Source: Haplomitrium mnioides | Taxonomy: Eukaryota > Marchantiophyta > Haplomitriopsida > Calobryales | NCBI GenBank assembly: GCA_049999725.1 | Contig: JBNGIS010009128.1 | Location: 1-53,584, forward strand | Reading direction: 5' to 3' | DNA: 53,584 bases | In this document: positions 22,001 to 33,740 of the stretch, piece by piece | Layout of the letters: each line of letters starts with the position of its first letter | Position numbering within the stretch: position 1 is the stretch's first letter | Position numbers and translations under genes: made by a program | The notes under the pieces: model-generated | What the model was told of the DNA's origin: nothing | Seen by the model: only the letters and a program-made list of their open reading frames with translations | Databases searched by the model: none

Positions 22001-22547
22001 ATCCGCGGATTCGAAGAGTGAGCTTGATCGGCCCTTGCAAGCGTGCTCCTGCTTGCGGGATTGAGGCGTCCCTCTTTCCTTGCCTTTCTCGCCCTTGTGA
22101 CGATCTCACCTCTTCTTTTCATCCCCGATCCTTGCTTCCCGATTGGTGGCCGCTGCAGGACATGTCCGCAATCTGCCTCTTCTGAGTGCCTTCGAATGTC
22201 TGCTTGTGGATCCGTTCTTTCTTCTCGGATCACTTCGCCTAGAGCGGTTGTTCCCTTCTCCCCTGCTCGACCATGATCCCCGCATCCTCCTCACGTCCAC
22301 GGCTTCCCGCTGGCCTGCTTTGGATTTTGAAATGGGACCCCTCCTCTGGTTGGCGATCATTGCCCTCTGCGCATCTTTTCGCCATGATCTTGTCTTCTTC
22401 TTAGGAATCATGCGCCTTGCTCTTTACTAAATTTTTGAGAGTAATCCGTGGCTCCTAAGAGACCTTCACACTTGCTAAGGGTCATTGTGCCAGAAATGCT
22501 TCTTATTTCTTGAATTCTGCCTTAGTGCTCCAAATCACTGGCTGACA
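19024..22547 (-). repeat. 3' LTR of element C, 3.52 kb
   Basis: Minus-strand start TGTCAGCCAGTG is at 22547 and the end GGGAGTGACA is at 19024. It contains a run of the GTGAYTTATCG-type motif (21190-21740) and three GC-rich modules with the core GCAAAGGGGTAGGC (about 20740-21080). Open frames of up to 159 codons on the plus strand are antisense to the element, rich in Ser/Leu/Arg, and not conserved between LTR copies. Confidence 0.88.
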
Positions 22548-22563
22548 TAACTCCCCTTTTAAC
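22548..22563 (-). other. Polypurine tract of element C
   Basis: On the minus strand GTTAAAAGGGGAGTTA directly precedes the LTR start TGTCAG. It is nearly identical to the element E tract at 2160-2174. Confidence 0.85.
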
Positions 22564-22684
22564 TGTGAAGTGACCCTGCAAACACCCTTCATCTCGCTTC
22601 TCTGTTGGTTGTCTCCTATGAGTGGTCATTGTCCAGCCTCTGTAACTATTGCAATATAATCCCACAAAACGCCCTCCCTACGAA

Positions 22685-22711
22685 ACACACACACACACAC
22701 ACACACACACA
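22685..22711. repeat. (AC)n microsatellite in the C 3' untranslated region
   Basis: About 13 AC dinucleotides lie between the integrase end and the polypurine tract of C. The 22564-22880 stretch otherwise shows no domain. Confidence 0.95.
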
Positions 22712-22880
22712 TAATTTTACCTCCGCTCGTTGGCCATCTTCGATGGTATCACATTTAGATTCTCTTCCTGCTCCTCCTAATTCTCATATTTTTTCAATCT
22801 GTCAAAGTATACCCTGTTGGCTAACTTGTGACCCTCCAGTGTTTCCAGCTCTGCTGACCCATTCCGATGGTGTTTGCTCA

Positions 22881-23951
22881 TCATGAATGGTCCCATCCAC
22901 CTTGTGTGCAATTTCCAAGGAAATGCATAAACCTGTTGTCATACAACAGCACCAGATTTCCCTCCCGGAAGTTAGTTGGTTTGAGCTCCTTGTCATGTTG
23001 CTTCTTCCTAAGCTCTTGTTGGTGCTCCAACCTTTCTTGGGCTATCTCTCTGACTTCTTCCAAGCTCTCCAATTGATAGAGACTCTCCCTTCTACTCTGA
23101 TCCTCAACCATCCTCTCCTACTTCAGCACTCTTCTGGTGGGTACCTCATACTCTACAAGCACCACGGCGTGTTGTCCAAAGACCAAAAAGTAAGGACTAT
23201 GCCCTGTTGTGGTCTTGTAAGACAAATTGTAGGCATGGGTGGTAGTAAGCAGCTTCAGATCCCAATCCGCTTTATTTGTTGCTACTGTCTTACTGAGTAT
23301 TTTCCCCATGATTCCATTGGCCCTTTCTGTTAGGCCATTCGCCTTGGGGTGGTAAGTTGTGGTACTTTTGTCCTTGACCAGGTACCGATTGGTCAGGTCT
23401 TTGATCACCTGATTGATAAAGTGCGTCCTCTAATCACTGACCAGCTCCAAAGGAGGCTCAAACTTGCAGAACATTTGTTCATATAGGAAGGCTGCCACTG
23501 TCTTGGCATCATCCTTCCTAGTTGCTCTGGCCTCCACCCACTTAGTGGCATAATCCGTGGCCAATAGTATGTACCTGTTGCCCTTCCGGGTGGAAGGTGC
23601 AATTGGACCAATGAAGTCTATACCCCACTTTTCAAAAGGTGCTAAGGGAATGATGGGTACCAGAGGATGGTGCTGGTTTGTTGCAGGCCTCCTCGTCCTT
23701 TGGCAAGCATCACACCTCTTTACCAAAAAATACACATCCTTGTGCAAGGTAGGCCACCAATATCCTACATCCAGGATCTTCTTGATTGTGGTGTCGGCTA
23801 CAAAGTGGCCTCTTGTCTCCTCTCTATGAAGTGTCTGCATCACCACTATGGATTGATCTTGCTCTAAGCAACGTCTGATCATCTCATCATACCCTCTCTT
23901 ATGTAATATCTCCTTGATCAAGAGGTATGGCCTTACCTTTCTGAAGAACAC
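22881..23951 (-). pseudogene. C integrase (HHCC, DDE core, C-terminal module)
   Basis: On the minus strand, HREETRGHF and CDACQRTRR give the HHCC zinc module. GIDFIGPI holds the first catalytic Asp, LELVSD the second, and ANGLTERANG the Glu, with the usual 35 residues between the second Asp and the Glu. A TAG directly after VSD (near 23430) breaks the frame. A second break near 23112 separates the C-terminal part, which reads EGNLVLLYDNRF where Tat-type elements have a GPY/F-like module. All three catalytic residues are kept, so damage is limited to stops and frameshifts. Confidence 0.8.
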
Positions 23952-24107
23952 AACAGCCTCCTCTCTGCTGCTGCCTTAGGGGATTTGAGCTAAACAGAGG
24001 AATTCAATGATGAGGGCGTAATTCATGGTCCCTCCGACCCTTACTTGGAACAGGTTCTCATCAGGGAATTGATCACCTACCTCCTCTTGATTGACAGGCC
24101 CAACAAT

Positions 24108-24700
24108 CTAGGAGAAGAAATCTGCGTTGCTGTGCTTTTTCTTGGGCTTGATTCTGACCTCAACATCGAATTCCTGTAAGAGAATTACCCACCTTGCAAT
24201 CCAACCAGTGACGTCTGGTTTGTTCACCATGTACTTGAGTGCATTGTGATTCGTGTAGACGATCACTTTATGCTTCAACAAATAATGCCTGAATTTTTTC
24301 AGAGCATAGATGATTCCTAGTGCTTCCCGATCTGTTGCAGAGTAGTTCTTCTCTGCTGGTGCCAGTAGCCTGCTGGCGAAGTATATTGGGTGATTGCGTC
24401 TCTTCTCATCCATCTGGGATAACACTGCTCCAATGCAGAATCCTGAAACGTCAAACATCACATGAAAGTCCTTTCCCTAGTTAGGAGGAACCAATACGGT
24501 GGCGCTTGCCAATCTCTCTTTCAATTCTCTGAAACCTTCCAATCTTTCAGGTTTGGCTTCAAATGTGCTACCTCCTTTGGTCATTTGGGTGAAGGGCAGA
24601 GCCACTGAGGCAAATTGGTCGATGAATCTGTGGTAGTATCCGACGCACCACAAGAATCCTTGCACCTCTTTTAGGTTGGTAGGAAATGCCACATTTACCC
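24108..24700 (-). pseudogene. C reverse transcriptase connection and RNase H
   Basis: The RT thumb/connection (VQGFLWCVGYYHRFI) leads into the RNase H segment. This includes FDVSGFCIGAVL with the first catalytic Asp, then ATDREALGIIYALKKFRHYL with Glu, then VYTNHNALKYM where the second catalytic Asp is Asn. A TAG near 24477 interrupts the two segments. RNase H degrades the RNA strand of the cDNA hybrid. Confidence 0.75.
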
Positions 24701-25583
24701 AGTTGGTGATCTTTTCCTAATCCACCTCTATTCCTCTGCTTGATATCTGGTGTCCGAGGAGTATCCCCTCCTTCACTCCGAAGAAGCACTTTTTTGGGTG
24801 CAACCTCAGCCTTGTTTCTCAACACCTTTGAAGGGTGAGCCTTACATCCCTCTCATGGTCCTCCAGCTTGCCATATACCACTAAATCGTCGATGAACACT
24901 TCTAGGAATTTCCTAAGGTAGTCATGGAAGATGTTCATCATTATTCGCTGGAAGGTACCTGGTGCATTGCATAGACCAAATAGCATTCCGCTGAAAGCAA
25001 ACACCCCACATTTTGTGGTGAATGTTGTCTTGAGCCGATCCTCCTCTCAGATTTAGATTTGGTTATAACCTGAGTACCTATCAAGAAAGTTGTACACCTC
25101 ATGTTCTGCTACCAAATCTAGCACCCAATATGTGAAAGGCAACGAGTAGTGGTCCTTTTTTGTAGCAGAGTTTAGCTTTCAAAAATCTTGGCATACTTGG
25201 ATCTTCTTTTTTCCGTCCTGCCCCACATTTTTGGGTACCACTACCAAGGGAGACACCCATTCACTATTGAGGACGGGGTAAATGAATTTGGCTTCTAGGA
25301 GTTTGTCTATCTCCTCCTTCACCAGTAGAGAGAATTGGGGATTCATCTGATATTGCCTCTGTCTCACCGGAATTGATGTTGGCTCCAAGTCGATCTGATG
25401 CTCCTCCAATTCTCTCGGGACTCCCTTCAGGTCTACATGACTCCAAGCAAAGGTGTCACTGAAATTGTGCAAGAGACTGGTGAGGGCCTGCTCTGTTTCT
25501 CTGGGCAATTGGGCACCTATATGGAAGGTGTGTCCCTCTCGGACCACTAGCTCCTTGTGCTCAACACTCCACACCACTCCCAT
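24701..25583 (-). pseudogene. C reverse transcriptase, fingers and palm
   Basis: The first segment (25583-25179) reads from the RT start through FAWSHVDLKGVP and SEWVSPLVVVPK to VCQDF, the LPF motif region. Several stops follow. A later segment (25004-24819) carries GLCNAPGTFQRIM and the catalytic FIDDLVVYG loop, equivalent to YxDD. Frame breaks lie near 25178, 25020 and 24818. Confidence 0.78.
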
Positions 25584-25604
25584 TTCATTTCATCCCATGT
25601 TATC

Positions 25605-26000
25605 CTATGATGGTATCAGAGTGGCTAACCGTACTCCGCCCTCCTCCCGATAAGCTTCTACGGACCTTCCCGTGTCCGTTTCCTGGATCCGATGAGGTAC
25701 TTCAGATCTGTCCCCCCTTCGGATCCTAGTGTCCTTAGCTCTGGTCCGATCTTCCGTGGACCCATCCCGGTGATGCTCTGTTCCGTCATAAGTAGATAAT
25801 TCGATTTGATTGACAAAAATTACACCATTCTCTGACAAATCCTCCTCTATCGCTTCACTCACCAATTGTACCCAATAGTGGTACTCCAAATCCTCTTCTT
25901 TGTCGGACCACTCACTGTCATACTCTGCCTCAGATTGCGTTTCACCCAAGTGAGGAACATGACCATAGTGCACCGTCGTTTTTTTGGGGCCGAACACCAA
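25605..26000 (-). pseudogene. C protease-RT linker
   Basis: A 131-codon open stretch rich in Asp, Glu and Arg sits between protease and RT. I recognise no domain. Its position and composition suggest a disordered linker of the polyprotein. It is offset in frame from the neighbouring protease and RT segments. Confidence 0.4.
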
Positions 26001-26012
26001 TGTGGAGTTCCC

Positions 26013-26492
26013 TCAGTTGTGCATCACTCTGGCCCCATACATCCACAGCCTTCCAATCAACACCGGGTATGGAGACGCTCTGACGGGTCGCATTACTAGA
26101 TAATTGAGCTTGAATTCCTTCCCTCCGATGAATGTTGGAATTTGGAGGAGTGAGCCCAATGGCTTTACTCGAGAACCATCCGCTAGCCTCATGATTTGAG
26201 ATGTACACTGGAATTTCGTGAATCCCAGTTTGTGAGTTGTTTCCTCTACCATGATGTTGACGTATGCCCCTCCATCTACGGGCACTAAGAACAATGTGCA
26301 CTCTGCGATCTGGATGTCAATCTCTGGGGCCCCTTTGTCTTCACATACCAATTGCAGATCTGCTGGAACTCCCACCTTGGGTAGCCTTCTTCTCCTTCTA
26401 GCTCCCATCAGTAATTCACGAAGTTGTCTCCGATACAGTGGGTTATCCTTGATGAGTTGACCCATTGTGGCTATCACAAGGCAATGTCGCAC
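26013..26492 (-). pseudogene. C retropepsin-like protease
   Basis: A segment reading FLVPVDGGAYVNIM is the aspartic protease active site, with Gly where Ser/Thr is usual (DSG to DGG). YPVLIGRLWMYGARVM is the conserved downstream ILG-type loop. The spacing of about 85 residues is normal for plant Ty3 proteases. The Ser/Thr-to-Gly change probably weakens catalysis. Confidence 0.7.
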
Positions 26493-26612
26493 ATTCGCCT
26501 GAATGCTGTAGGGGTTGGGCTTTGTCCCCTCTTCCTCAATTGCAACCTTCGTCTGTGCCTCATGGGTTCCTCCCTGCTGATTACGGACCTCTTTGAGAGT
26601 TTGTTCTACCGC

Positions 26613-27272
26613 CTACTCTTCTTCCAGAGCTTCCAAAGCCTCCAATTGTCTCCTCACATGGTCTTGCTGCTTCGGGTAAAACCATTTCAGATTATCCCTC
26701 TGATAATCCGAATCGTTGCGAGATGAGGTTGTTTGAGTTGCCCTTTTTGTGGATCTTCGCTCAGACTTCTTTTGGCTCTTTTTCTTTATCTTTGCCCTAG
26801 CTCTGATGATTACTCGAAAACAATCTTCGGGAGTGGGAGTCTCCCATCCTGGAAATTCTACTTCCTCCTCCGTCTCTAATGATATCATATTGACAGTTGC
26901 GGGAGGAGGAGGATTTGCGCTTGGCCCAAGAGGAGGGTCAGGCCTTCGGTTAGGACAATTCATTGCCACATGCCCCTCCTTCTTACATTGGAAGCATATG
27001 GGAGGTGGTTGACTATAACCACTCTTCCGTGGTTGCAGATAACTGGATGAAATGTGGCCGGGTTGGCCACAATTCCAACATACCATGATTGTTGTCCGAG
27101 GTGACCGATTGGCAGTCCATGGATTCACCGGTCCTCCGTTCCCTCCTTCGGGTCTGCTGAGCATTGTCCGGGGTCCCCCACTGATTTGATACACCGTCTC
27201 AGAGGCTTCCTCCATGACATACTCCACCTCTTCTCTCAAGTACTCTAGTGCTTCCTCCCTCACATAATGCAC
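26613..27272 (-). pseudogene. C gag nucleocapsid with two zinc knuckles
   Basis: Two CCHC knuckles are visible: MVCWNCGQPGHISSSY, where the fourth ligand is Tyr instead of Cys, and CFQCKKEGHVAMNC, which is complete. A Pro-rich stretch, an acidic EETEEEVEFPG-like segment and a Lys/Arg-rich segment follow, the same order as in the E gag-like ORF. A stop after the Glu-rich end separates it from protease. Confidence 0.75.
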
Positions 27273-27323
27273 AACATTAGTGTCATTCAGACATTCATGG
27301 GGGAAATGTTCATATTGCTAGCA

Positions 27324-28240
27324 TCAAACACACCAGACTCCAACTCTCCTGGTTGGTAGGGGCCTGCTCTCCGGCTTGATTCCTGTCAAAAGTATGTTCA
27401 TCGCCTCCATCTTGGCGCTCAACTCCTCAATTTGATCCCTCCCCCTTGGCTTCTTGCTTGCATCGAGTTCGGGTTCAGCTTTCTTGTATCTTCCTTTGCT
27501 AGCGCCCTTGCGATGACTACTCTCCTTGGTCTTCTTCTTCAAGTCCTTCTTCTTTTTCTTCCTTTTGGATGTTCTGTCCTCCTCTGAGCTGCTGCTGCTG
27601 GCCTCATTCTTGCTTTTCGAGGAGGACTCGAAACTCTGATCCGTTTTCATGTCACTGTCTGAGGTGTCTGAAGAGTCATCACCTTCCTCCGAGAACTGGT
27701 GATAGCAGCCTTCACATGGGATCTGGCTGCATTGACTGCAACCTCCAGCGTCTGTGGATCCATTTAGCGCACCCATGTCCCAATTCCTCTGGGGAGCGTT
27801 GCCAAGAACCATGCTGTGAGCATCCCATCAGTAGCAGGCGGATTGAGCTTCCTCGCCACCTTCTTGAATTGTTGGAGGAACTTCCTCACAGACTCCTTCT
27901 TCTTCATCTTGAGCTGACCTATCTTGATCAGCACTTCTGTTTCTTCTCCAATCCAACAGAACTCTGCTATGAAAGCCACCTTGAATGCATGCCAGTTCAT
28001 TTTGACATTGTCTGGAAAATCTTTGTACCAGAGCTGGGCCTCTTCCTTCAACACTGCTGCCAGGATTCCAATCTTCATATGGGCTTCTCTATTTGTTGCT
28101 GCAGTATTTTCCAAGTCATCTAGCCATGCATCTGGGTCATCCTTTGGGCGTCCCTTGAAGAACTTGCATTTGAAACATCCTCGAAGTCCAGAAGGTGGTA
28201 TAGGATTGGCCATCCCTCCACTGGCCACTGCCACTTCCAC
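27324..28240 (-). pseudogene. C gag capsid and Ser/Lys-rich linker
   Basis: The frame starts at ATG 28240 and carries a capsid-type domain (DAWLDDLENTAATNREA, KEEAQLWYKDFPD, VRKFLQQFKKVARKL) to a TAG near 27764. It continues past the stop with DPQTLEVAVNAARSH. A shifted frame then gives a linker of poly-Ser/Glu followed by poly-Lys (27700-27400). The same linker is recognisable in E at 121-315. The LTR ends at 28422, so the leader is about 180 bp. Confidence 0.75.
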
Positions 28241-28421
28241 CTAGAAGTCTCTTCTTTCCGCCACTCTTCATAAACATGCTCAACCTCTAGTTGCTCTATT
28301 TCTTAGAAGTGGATTTCTTACAAACTAATTTGAGTCTCAGGTGCACAAAGCGATATCTTTGGTTTGGGTTGGTCTCAGGTTTCTCCAAACCTTTGGCCCT
28401 CCTTCTAGCTTCAAAAATTCA

Positions 28422-31400
28422 TGTCACTCCCCTGTTTCCGGTCTTAACCTTCACATTCACCTTTTTGGATGCAGAGGAGGATAAATTGTGGGCTTTCAGA
28501 TTCTTTTCTGAGATGGCCTCTTGCTAGTTATCGCTTTGAGGCTTTACAGATTCTCTCTTTCTTTATTAGCCTTCGATTCACCACTCACTCTCTTCAGACT
28601 TCACTCAAATCATTCATTTACAACTCAATTTCACATTCACCACACCTAGTCTGCATTGTGCAATTCTTTCAGTATATTCCAAGGACCCAAAACTTGAGGT
28701 TCTGCCATCTTATTTGTGGTTGGGGCATAAAGATGTTGTGTCTTGCACCAAGAGACAATTACAGAGGTCTGGACTTCCCCTCTCGAGTTTATCACAGAAC
28801 TAGTACAATAGATCATTGCTATCCTAATATGAATTAATCACAAATCTATACACAAGATTATAAATAGAGAACATTTCCCCCTAGGATCAAATAGCTGTCA
28901 TAGGGACTGGACTCCTCCTTTCGAGCTGTCTCAGGGTCTGCTCAACTGTTTTGATATATTTGATTCTATTATGCTGATTGAACTTAAATGCAAACTGGGA
29001 ATTTAAATATACTTCGATACACAAACCATTTACACTATGTACTGTGATGAGTAACAGAGTTATTGAAGATCCTCTTGATTACTTCCACCACTGGTACTTC
29101 CCTTCTCAATCTTCAGCTGCCCTCCAACCTTCTCTACAACAACCACTCACGCACCCTTCTCCAGATAGTTTTTCTACTTACCTCGCGAGAAGCCCTGAAT
29201 TTACTTCCTCATGCTAGGAAGAAGATTTCTTTTAGTTCCACCTTTGGAAGAACACTCCCCCTGACTGTAGGTAATCCACTTCACTCCGAGCCTTGACGAG
29301 TCCTACTCCGCAGTGCTCAAGCACTAACGTAGGCCCCCTCTCTCGGCTCCACTTGAATAATGAAACCAAAGCGCACTCCGAGAACTCTGGGCTGATGCGC
29401 TTGCATAGAGAAATGCATAGATGACTCCGAGCTCCTCACTCGGTAGTCTCTCCTTAGTTCTCGGCTGGCTAAAATCCCTTTAAGACCCATGTATCGGTTC
29501 ACCTCCACTCTGGTCCACCTACGAGGACGAGTTCATCTGGATTGCCTGATCATCAAGAGCTCCTCACTCTGCGATTCACGGAGCCTCTCCAGTTCACCTC
29601 CGAATCTCCCTGGCCCCTTGGAACTAGTCCACCCACTTCACACAATCCCTTCATTAAATTTCCCACTCATGCCTTACCATATGCGATTTCCCTATTGCGA
29701 GGTCGCTCTTGCGTCCTTTGATTGCATATGCATCCTCCTTTCCTGAATTGGAGTCCCTCCAAGTATACCCCCTCCCCTCCACCGAATGATCATGCGGCCT
29801 CTAAGCGCGTTTTGTTTGAAGTCGTTAATTCCGTTAGGCTCGAAAAAGGAGGTGTCGACGCGTGGCTCTAATATTCATTAATCCCGTTACAACGGAGAAT
29901 AAGCGCGCGCCGCGTGTCCTGTCAGTTGGTCGAGAAGCGACAAGTACAACGATAACAAGGCGTTCGAAGAATCTTGCGGATCGAGATTCTGCAGATTCCC
30001 GCGGAACCAGGTCCGAAGGGTTCTTTGGAACAGAGTTTCGAAGCGCCCCGCAGGATCCAGTCCATAGAATCTCAACAGATTCCCTTGCAGATCCCCAATG
30101 ATCCTCCGCGCGCCACATCATTCGCTGCACCGCCGTCCGATGCCGCCCTGCAAGAGGGTAGGCTGACCCTCTCTTCCGAAGTTGACCTGCTTGCGGCCCA
30201 AGGTTTGATGAGCTCTCACCTGCTGCCGCGTGTCCTCTGACTTGCTCGAGGCTCCCTAAATCGCCATGTCATCCAAAAGGCGTCGTCCAACGCTGCCCCG
30301 CAAAGGGGTAGGTGGACCGTCGGCTGACTTCCTTCCGAAGTTGACCCACGGAATCCTCTACTCGCGTCTCAAAGCGCCATGTCGTCCGAAGGCTGCTGCC
30401 CGACGTCGCCCCGCAAGGGGGTAGGCTGACCGTTCTTCCGAAGTTGACCTGTTGACTTTACTCTCCTTCGCCCACGTTTTCAAAACCCTCTGCGGACTCC
30501 CTGCGCTTGCCACGTCATCCGAAGAACCGCTGCGGACTCCCTTCGCTCGCCGAGTAAGAACTTGTGTCGATGTTGCCATTTCGTCAATCCGGTTCTTTGA
30601 TAAGTTGTCTTTTTAGTGTATCCCTTTCTCCCCCAACCGGATCGACGCCATGTCGCCCTTCTGGCTTCCGCGGATCTTCTCTGGTCGGATTGACGCTAGG
30701 TCACCCTTTTGTCGCTCCCTCCATGCACCATTGGTTGGCGTTCTCACGGATCCAAGTTAGGTGGTTGGAGGACGAATCGAAACCACCTTAATCGGTTCCC
30801 TACTGATCGGATGGTCGATAGATTGCCTTTTTGCCTTCAATCGCTCTTCGTCGGCCCGTTCGGTGATTTGTCCCTCTTTCGGCTCTCCTCTGCTTTTCCT
30901 CCTATCGAATCCCTACTAAGTCACCCTTTCGGCTTCCTTGGTTCTTTCTTGGTTAGAACGTTGATGAACCACCTCTTTGGCATCAAACGAGTCTCCCGTG
31001 ACCGGATTCGCGCTAAGTCGTCCCTTCGACTCCCTCAATCCTCCTCCGCTCAGATCTCCGATAAATCATCCTTCCGACACTCTTCCACATTCCTTCGATC
31101 AGATCCATGCTATGTCACCTTTTTGGCTCTTCCTTGTAGCTCCTCGGTTGGACTCTCTGTGGATCCCTCTTAAGTGGGGTTCCCACGTTGTAAGACAGAT
31201 CAGAACCTTGTTAAGTGGGATCCCCACTTAGGAAGGCTACTTCCCGTAGATCCTCAGACTCCCTGGAGCTGCCACATCTTTCGTAGAATCCCGTGAATCA
31301 CTCCGGAGACACCATGTTTCCGTGGAATCTTATGGGGCGTTCAAGGAACTGCACATTTCCGCTAGTATCTGCGGATTCGAAGAGTGAACTCGATCGGCCC

Positions 31401-31903
31401 TTGTAGGTGCGCTCCTGCTTGCGGGATCGAGGTGTCTCTCTTTCCTTGCCTTGCTCGCCATTGTGACGATCTTTCCTCCTTTTTTCATCCTCGATCCTTG
31501 CTTCTCGACTGCAAGACATGTCTGCGATCTGCCTCTTCTGAGTGCCTTCGGATGTCTGCTTGTGGATCCATTCTTTCTTCTCGAATCACTTCGTTTAGAG
31601 TGGTCGTTCCCTTCTCCCGTGCTTGACCACGATCCCTGCATCCTCCTCAGGTCCACGGCTTCACGCTGGTCTGCTTCGGATTTTGAAATAGGACCCCTCT
31701 TCTGGCTGGCGATCACTGCCCTCTACTCATCTTTCCGCCATGATCTTGTCTTCCTCCTAGGAATCATAAGCCCTACTCTTTACTATCTGTTTGAGAGTAA
31801 TCCGTGGCTCTTGAGAGACCTTCATACTTGCTAAGGGTCATTGTGCCAGAAATGCTTCTTATTTCGTGAATTCTGCCTTAGTGCTCCAAATCACTAGTTG
31901 ATA
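28422..31903 (-). repeat. 5' LTR of element C, 3.48 kb
   Basis: The sequence is collinear with the 3' LTR at 19024-22547. In the roughly 160 bp nearest 31895 I count 13 substitutions by eye. Its outer end reads TATCA on the minus strand instead of TGTCA. It holds the same motif run (30550-31110) and three GC-rich modules (30130-30460). Confidence 0.88.
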
Positions 31904-32215
31904 AAAACTAAAGAGATGGTAGGTTCTAAGGATAAGGACACATGGCAGAAGGAGAACAAAAGTAAAGGATGATCCAATTAGAGTGAGAGAGAAAAGAGAG
32001 GCCAAATCAGAAGAGGATAGAAAATGAACCAATAGGGTTCCTCCACCTATGTAAGAAAAGTGCCTTCTCTCAAGTATATAAAGAAGGGAGAGTGCCTTGT
32101 TTGGCATCTCTTACCTTGTGGGGTTTCCAAGTTCTTTGTGCGCTTCTCTTGTGCTAACTTGTATGTGTTGTATTTGTACTAACTTATGTGTGTAATGAGG
32201 ATGAGTAGTGTTACA
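31904..32215 (+). repeat. B 5' LTR, right part
   Basis: The B LTR resumes with target duplication AAAAC (31904-31908) followed by TAAAGAGATGG, as in 37507 onward, and ends GTAGTGTTACA. It contains TATATAAAG at 32075-32083, a likely TATA box, in a segment conserved in the 3' LTR. Confidence 0.88.
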
Positions 32216-32216
32216 A

Positions 32217-32228
32217 TGGTATCAGAGC
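32217..32228 (+). other. Primer binding site of B (initiator tRNA-Met)
   Basis: TGGTATCAGAGC lies one base after the LTR end. It is complementary to the 3' end of initiator tRNA-Met, like the D site. Confidence 0.92.
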
Positions 32229-32872
32229 TTGGTCTTCTTTAAAGAGTGTGGATTACCTCTCTTTGGAGAAGTACTTAAGACCTTTTAGAGTAGTGGAATC
32301 TCCACTTTGCATTGACTCCATTAGAGTCAAACTTTCAAGTTTTCATGAATAAATGATAGTGGATATCCCATCATTTATAAATGAAGATAAGAAGTTTGAT
32401 TTGATGCCATGGTAGCCAATGGATAGAGGAGCATATATGCCTCTTAGAATTCCTCTATTAAATCCTTTTAACATTTGTGTGTTTAATATTGACAAGCATT
32501 TCTTTCATCAATTTCTAGTATATAACTTTGGTGATGACTTTATGGTTTTTGTGATGGAATCAAGAGAGCCTCTAAAATTACCTGTGGTAAATAATGGTGC
32601 TATATGGGAGTATTTTACTTATATTTTATGGTAGAAAGAAAAATGGATTTGAACCAAGCTCCTCTAGAAGAGTTCAACTCCAAATGTCATATTTCTATTA
32701 GAGTAACAGATAAACAAACGCAACGAGATTTTATTGTTTGTAAGTTTGGAGAGAGGTTTTGTAATGTGGTGTTGGCATCCACTAAACCTTTTATTTTACC
32801 TATTCTCCACAAATGGAATGTTTATATATTTGTTTTTGTATAAGTTAGAGGGTTAGACGGTGAGAGAACAAT
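32229..32872 (+). other. B leader (5' untranslated region)
   Basis: This is 644 bp of AT-rich sequence between primer binding site and gag. Two open stretches (32419-32634 and 32604-32843) share a diverged repeat (PLNPFNICVFNI and PLEEFNSKCHIS, each followed by a VVNFGDDFM-like segment). I do not recognise a domain and cannot tell a short decayed leader gene from chance. Confidence 0.4.
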
Positions 32873-33740
32873 ATGGATGCTAACTCTAACAGTCGTGAAG
32901 AAGGAGTGTGGATGATGACAAAGTTGGAAGAGCTTAAAGCAACTCTTATAGCAAGCCAACAACAAACCAACATGTTGATGGCAGAAATGGTGAAAATGCA
33001 ATTACAACAAGAAAGTGGAGAAGGAAGTCGAGAGACTCTACTTTAGAAGTGAGCAAGTCATGCAAGGTAGAGCCTTATGGAGGAAGTCGTACAGTTCGCA
33101 TCGTAGAAGGATGGGTCTATCGAATGGAAGGTCACATATCATATTATCCAAATGCTTCAGATTTGGAGAAAGGATTGTTTGCAAGATCATTTTTAACCGA
33201 GCACGCATCAATATGGCTACAAGGTTGGGAGCGACAGAAAAATACATGAGGAGAACAACTTTTGTAGAGTAGTTTAAGAGAAGGTTTGCTCCAAAATTCT
33301 AAAGTGATAGATTCTATATTGACCACAAGAACGAAGCTTTGGGAGTTGGAGCAACAAGGCAGCGTTGCAAGATACATTGAGGAATTTCAAAGTTCGCAAG
33401 TTCAAATCGAAGATATGAGTCCAACGGAGGCCCTTGATAAAATTTTGCAAGGGTTAAAGAGAAAGGTTAGAGGAGAAGTTATGATGCGCAACCCAAAAGA
33501 TGTAAATGAAGCCATTTCATTTGCTCAAAGAATTGAAGGGACACTAGGTATTGTGCAAACTGGAGGAAACTATAAACCCATGCATATGAAGTTAGGAAAT
33601 ATGAGAAGAAGAGAATTTCATCGCCCAAATCGCCAACAAGGAGGACCAAAAAATACTAATGAAAGGAGGATGGATGATTGACGAGAAACTTAAACATGCT
33701 ACAATTGTAGTTGGGTAGGGCAAATTGTACCAAATTGTAG
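32873..33740 (+). pseudogene. B gag with decayed zinc knuckle
   Basis: ATG 32873 opens a 57-codon segment (heptad-like TKLEELKATLIAS, then Gln-rich) ending in TAG. Shifted frames then carry the capsid domain: WVYRMEGHISYY, DLEKGLFARSFLTEHASIW, and from 33286 RYIEEFQSSQVQIEDMS. The single knuckle near 33694-33736 reads CYNCSWVGQIVPNC, with Gln in place of the zinc-binding His. At least two frame changes and a stop inactivate it. Confidence 0.78.

Larger units (their letters stand above)
19024..31903 (-). mobile_element. Element C: minus-strand long-LTR Ty3 element (Tat/Athila-like) inserted in the B 5' LTR
   Basis: The 5' LTR is 28422-31903 and the 3' LTR is 19024-22547, each about 3.5 kb, with TGTCA/TGACA-type ends. 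Internal sequence of 5.87 kb encodes gag with two zinc knuckles, protease, RT, RNase H and integrase, in Ty3 order. Flanks AGAAT (19019-19023) and AAAAC (31904-31908) are each one transition from AGAAC, the sequence at this place in the intact B 3' LTR. No chromodomain is visible. The RNase H and integrase sequences resemble plant Tat/Athila-type elements; I base this on motif recognition only. Confidence 0.9.

Noticed and set aside
22043-22430. Overlapping frames on both strands in the distal C LTR
   Set aside because: Homologous frames in the other C LTR (31330-31834) are broken differently. GC-rich sequence produces chance frames.
25611-25622. TGGTATCAGAGTG on the plus strand, resembling an initiator tRNA-Met primer site
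   Set aside because: It lies within the C protease-RT linker, no LTR end precedes it and C is on the other strand. A chance match is likelier.
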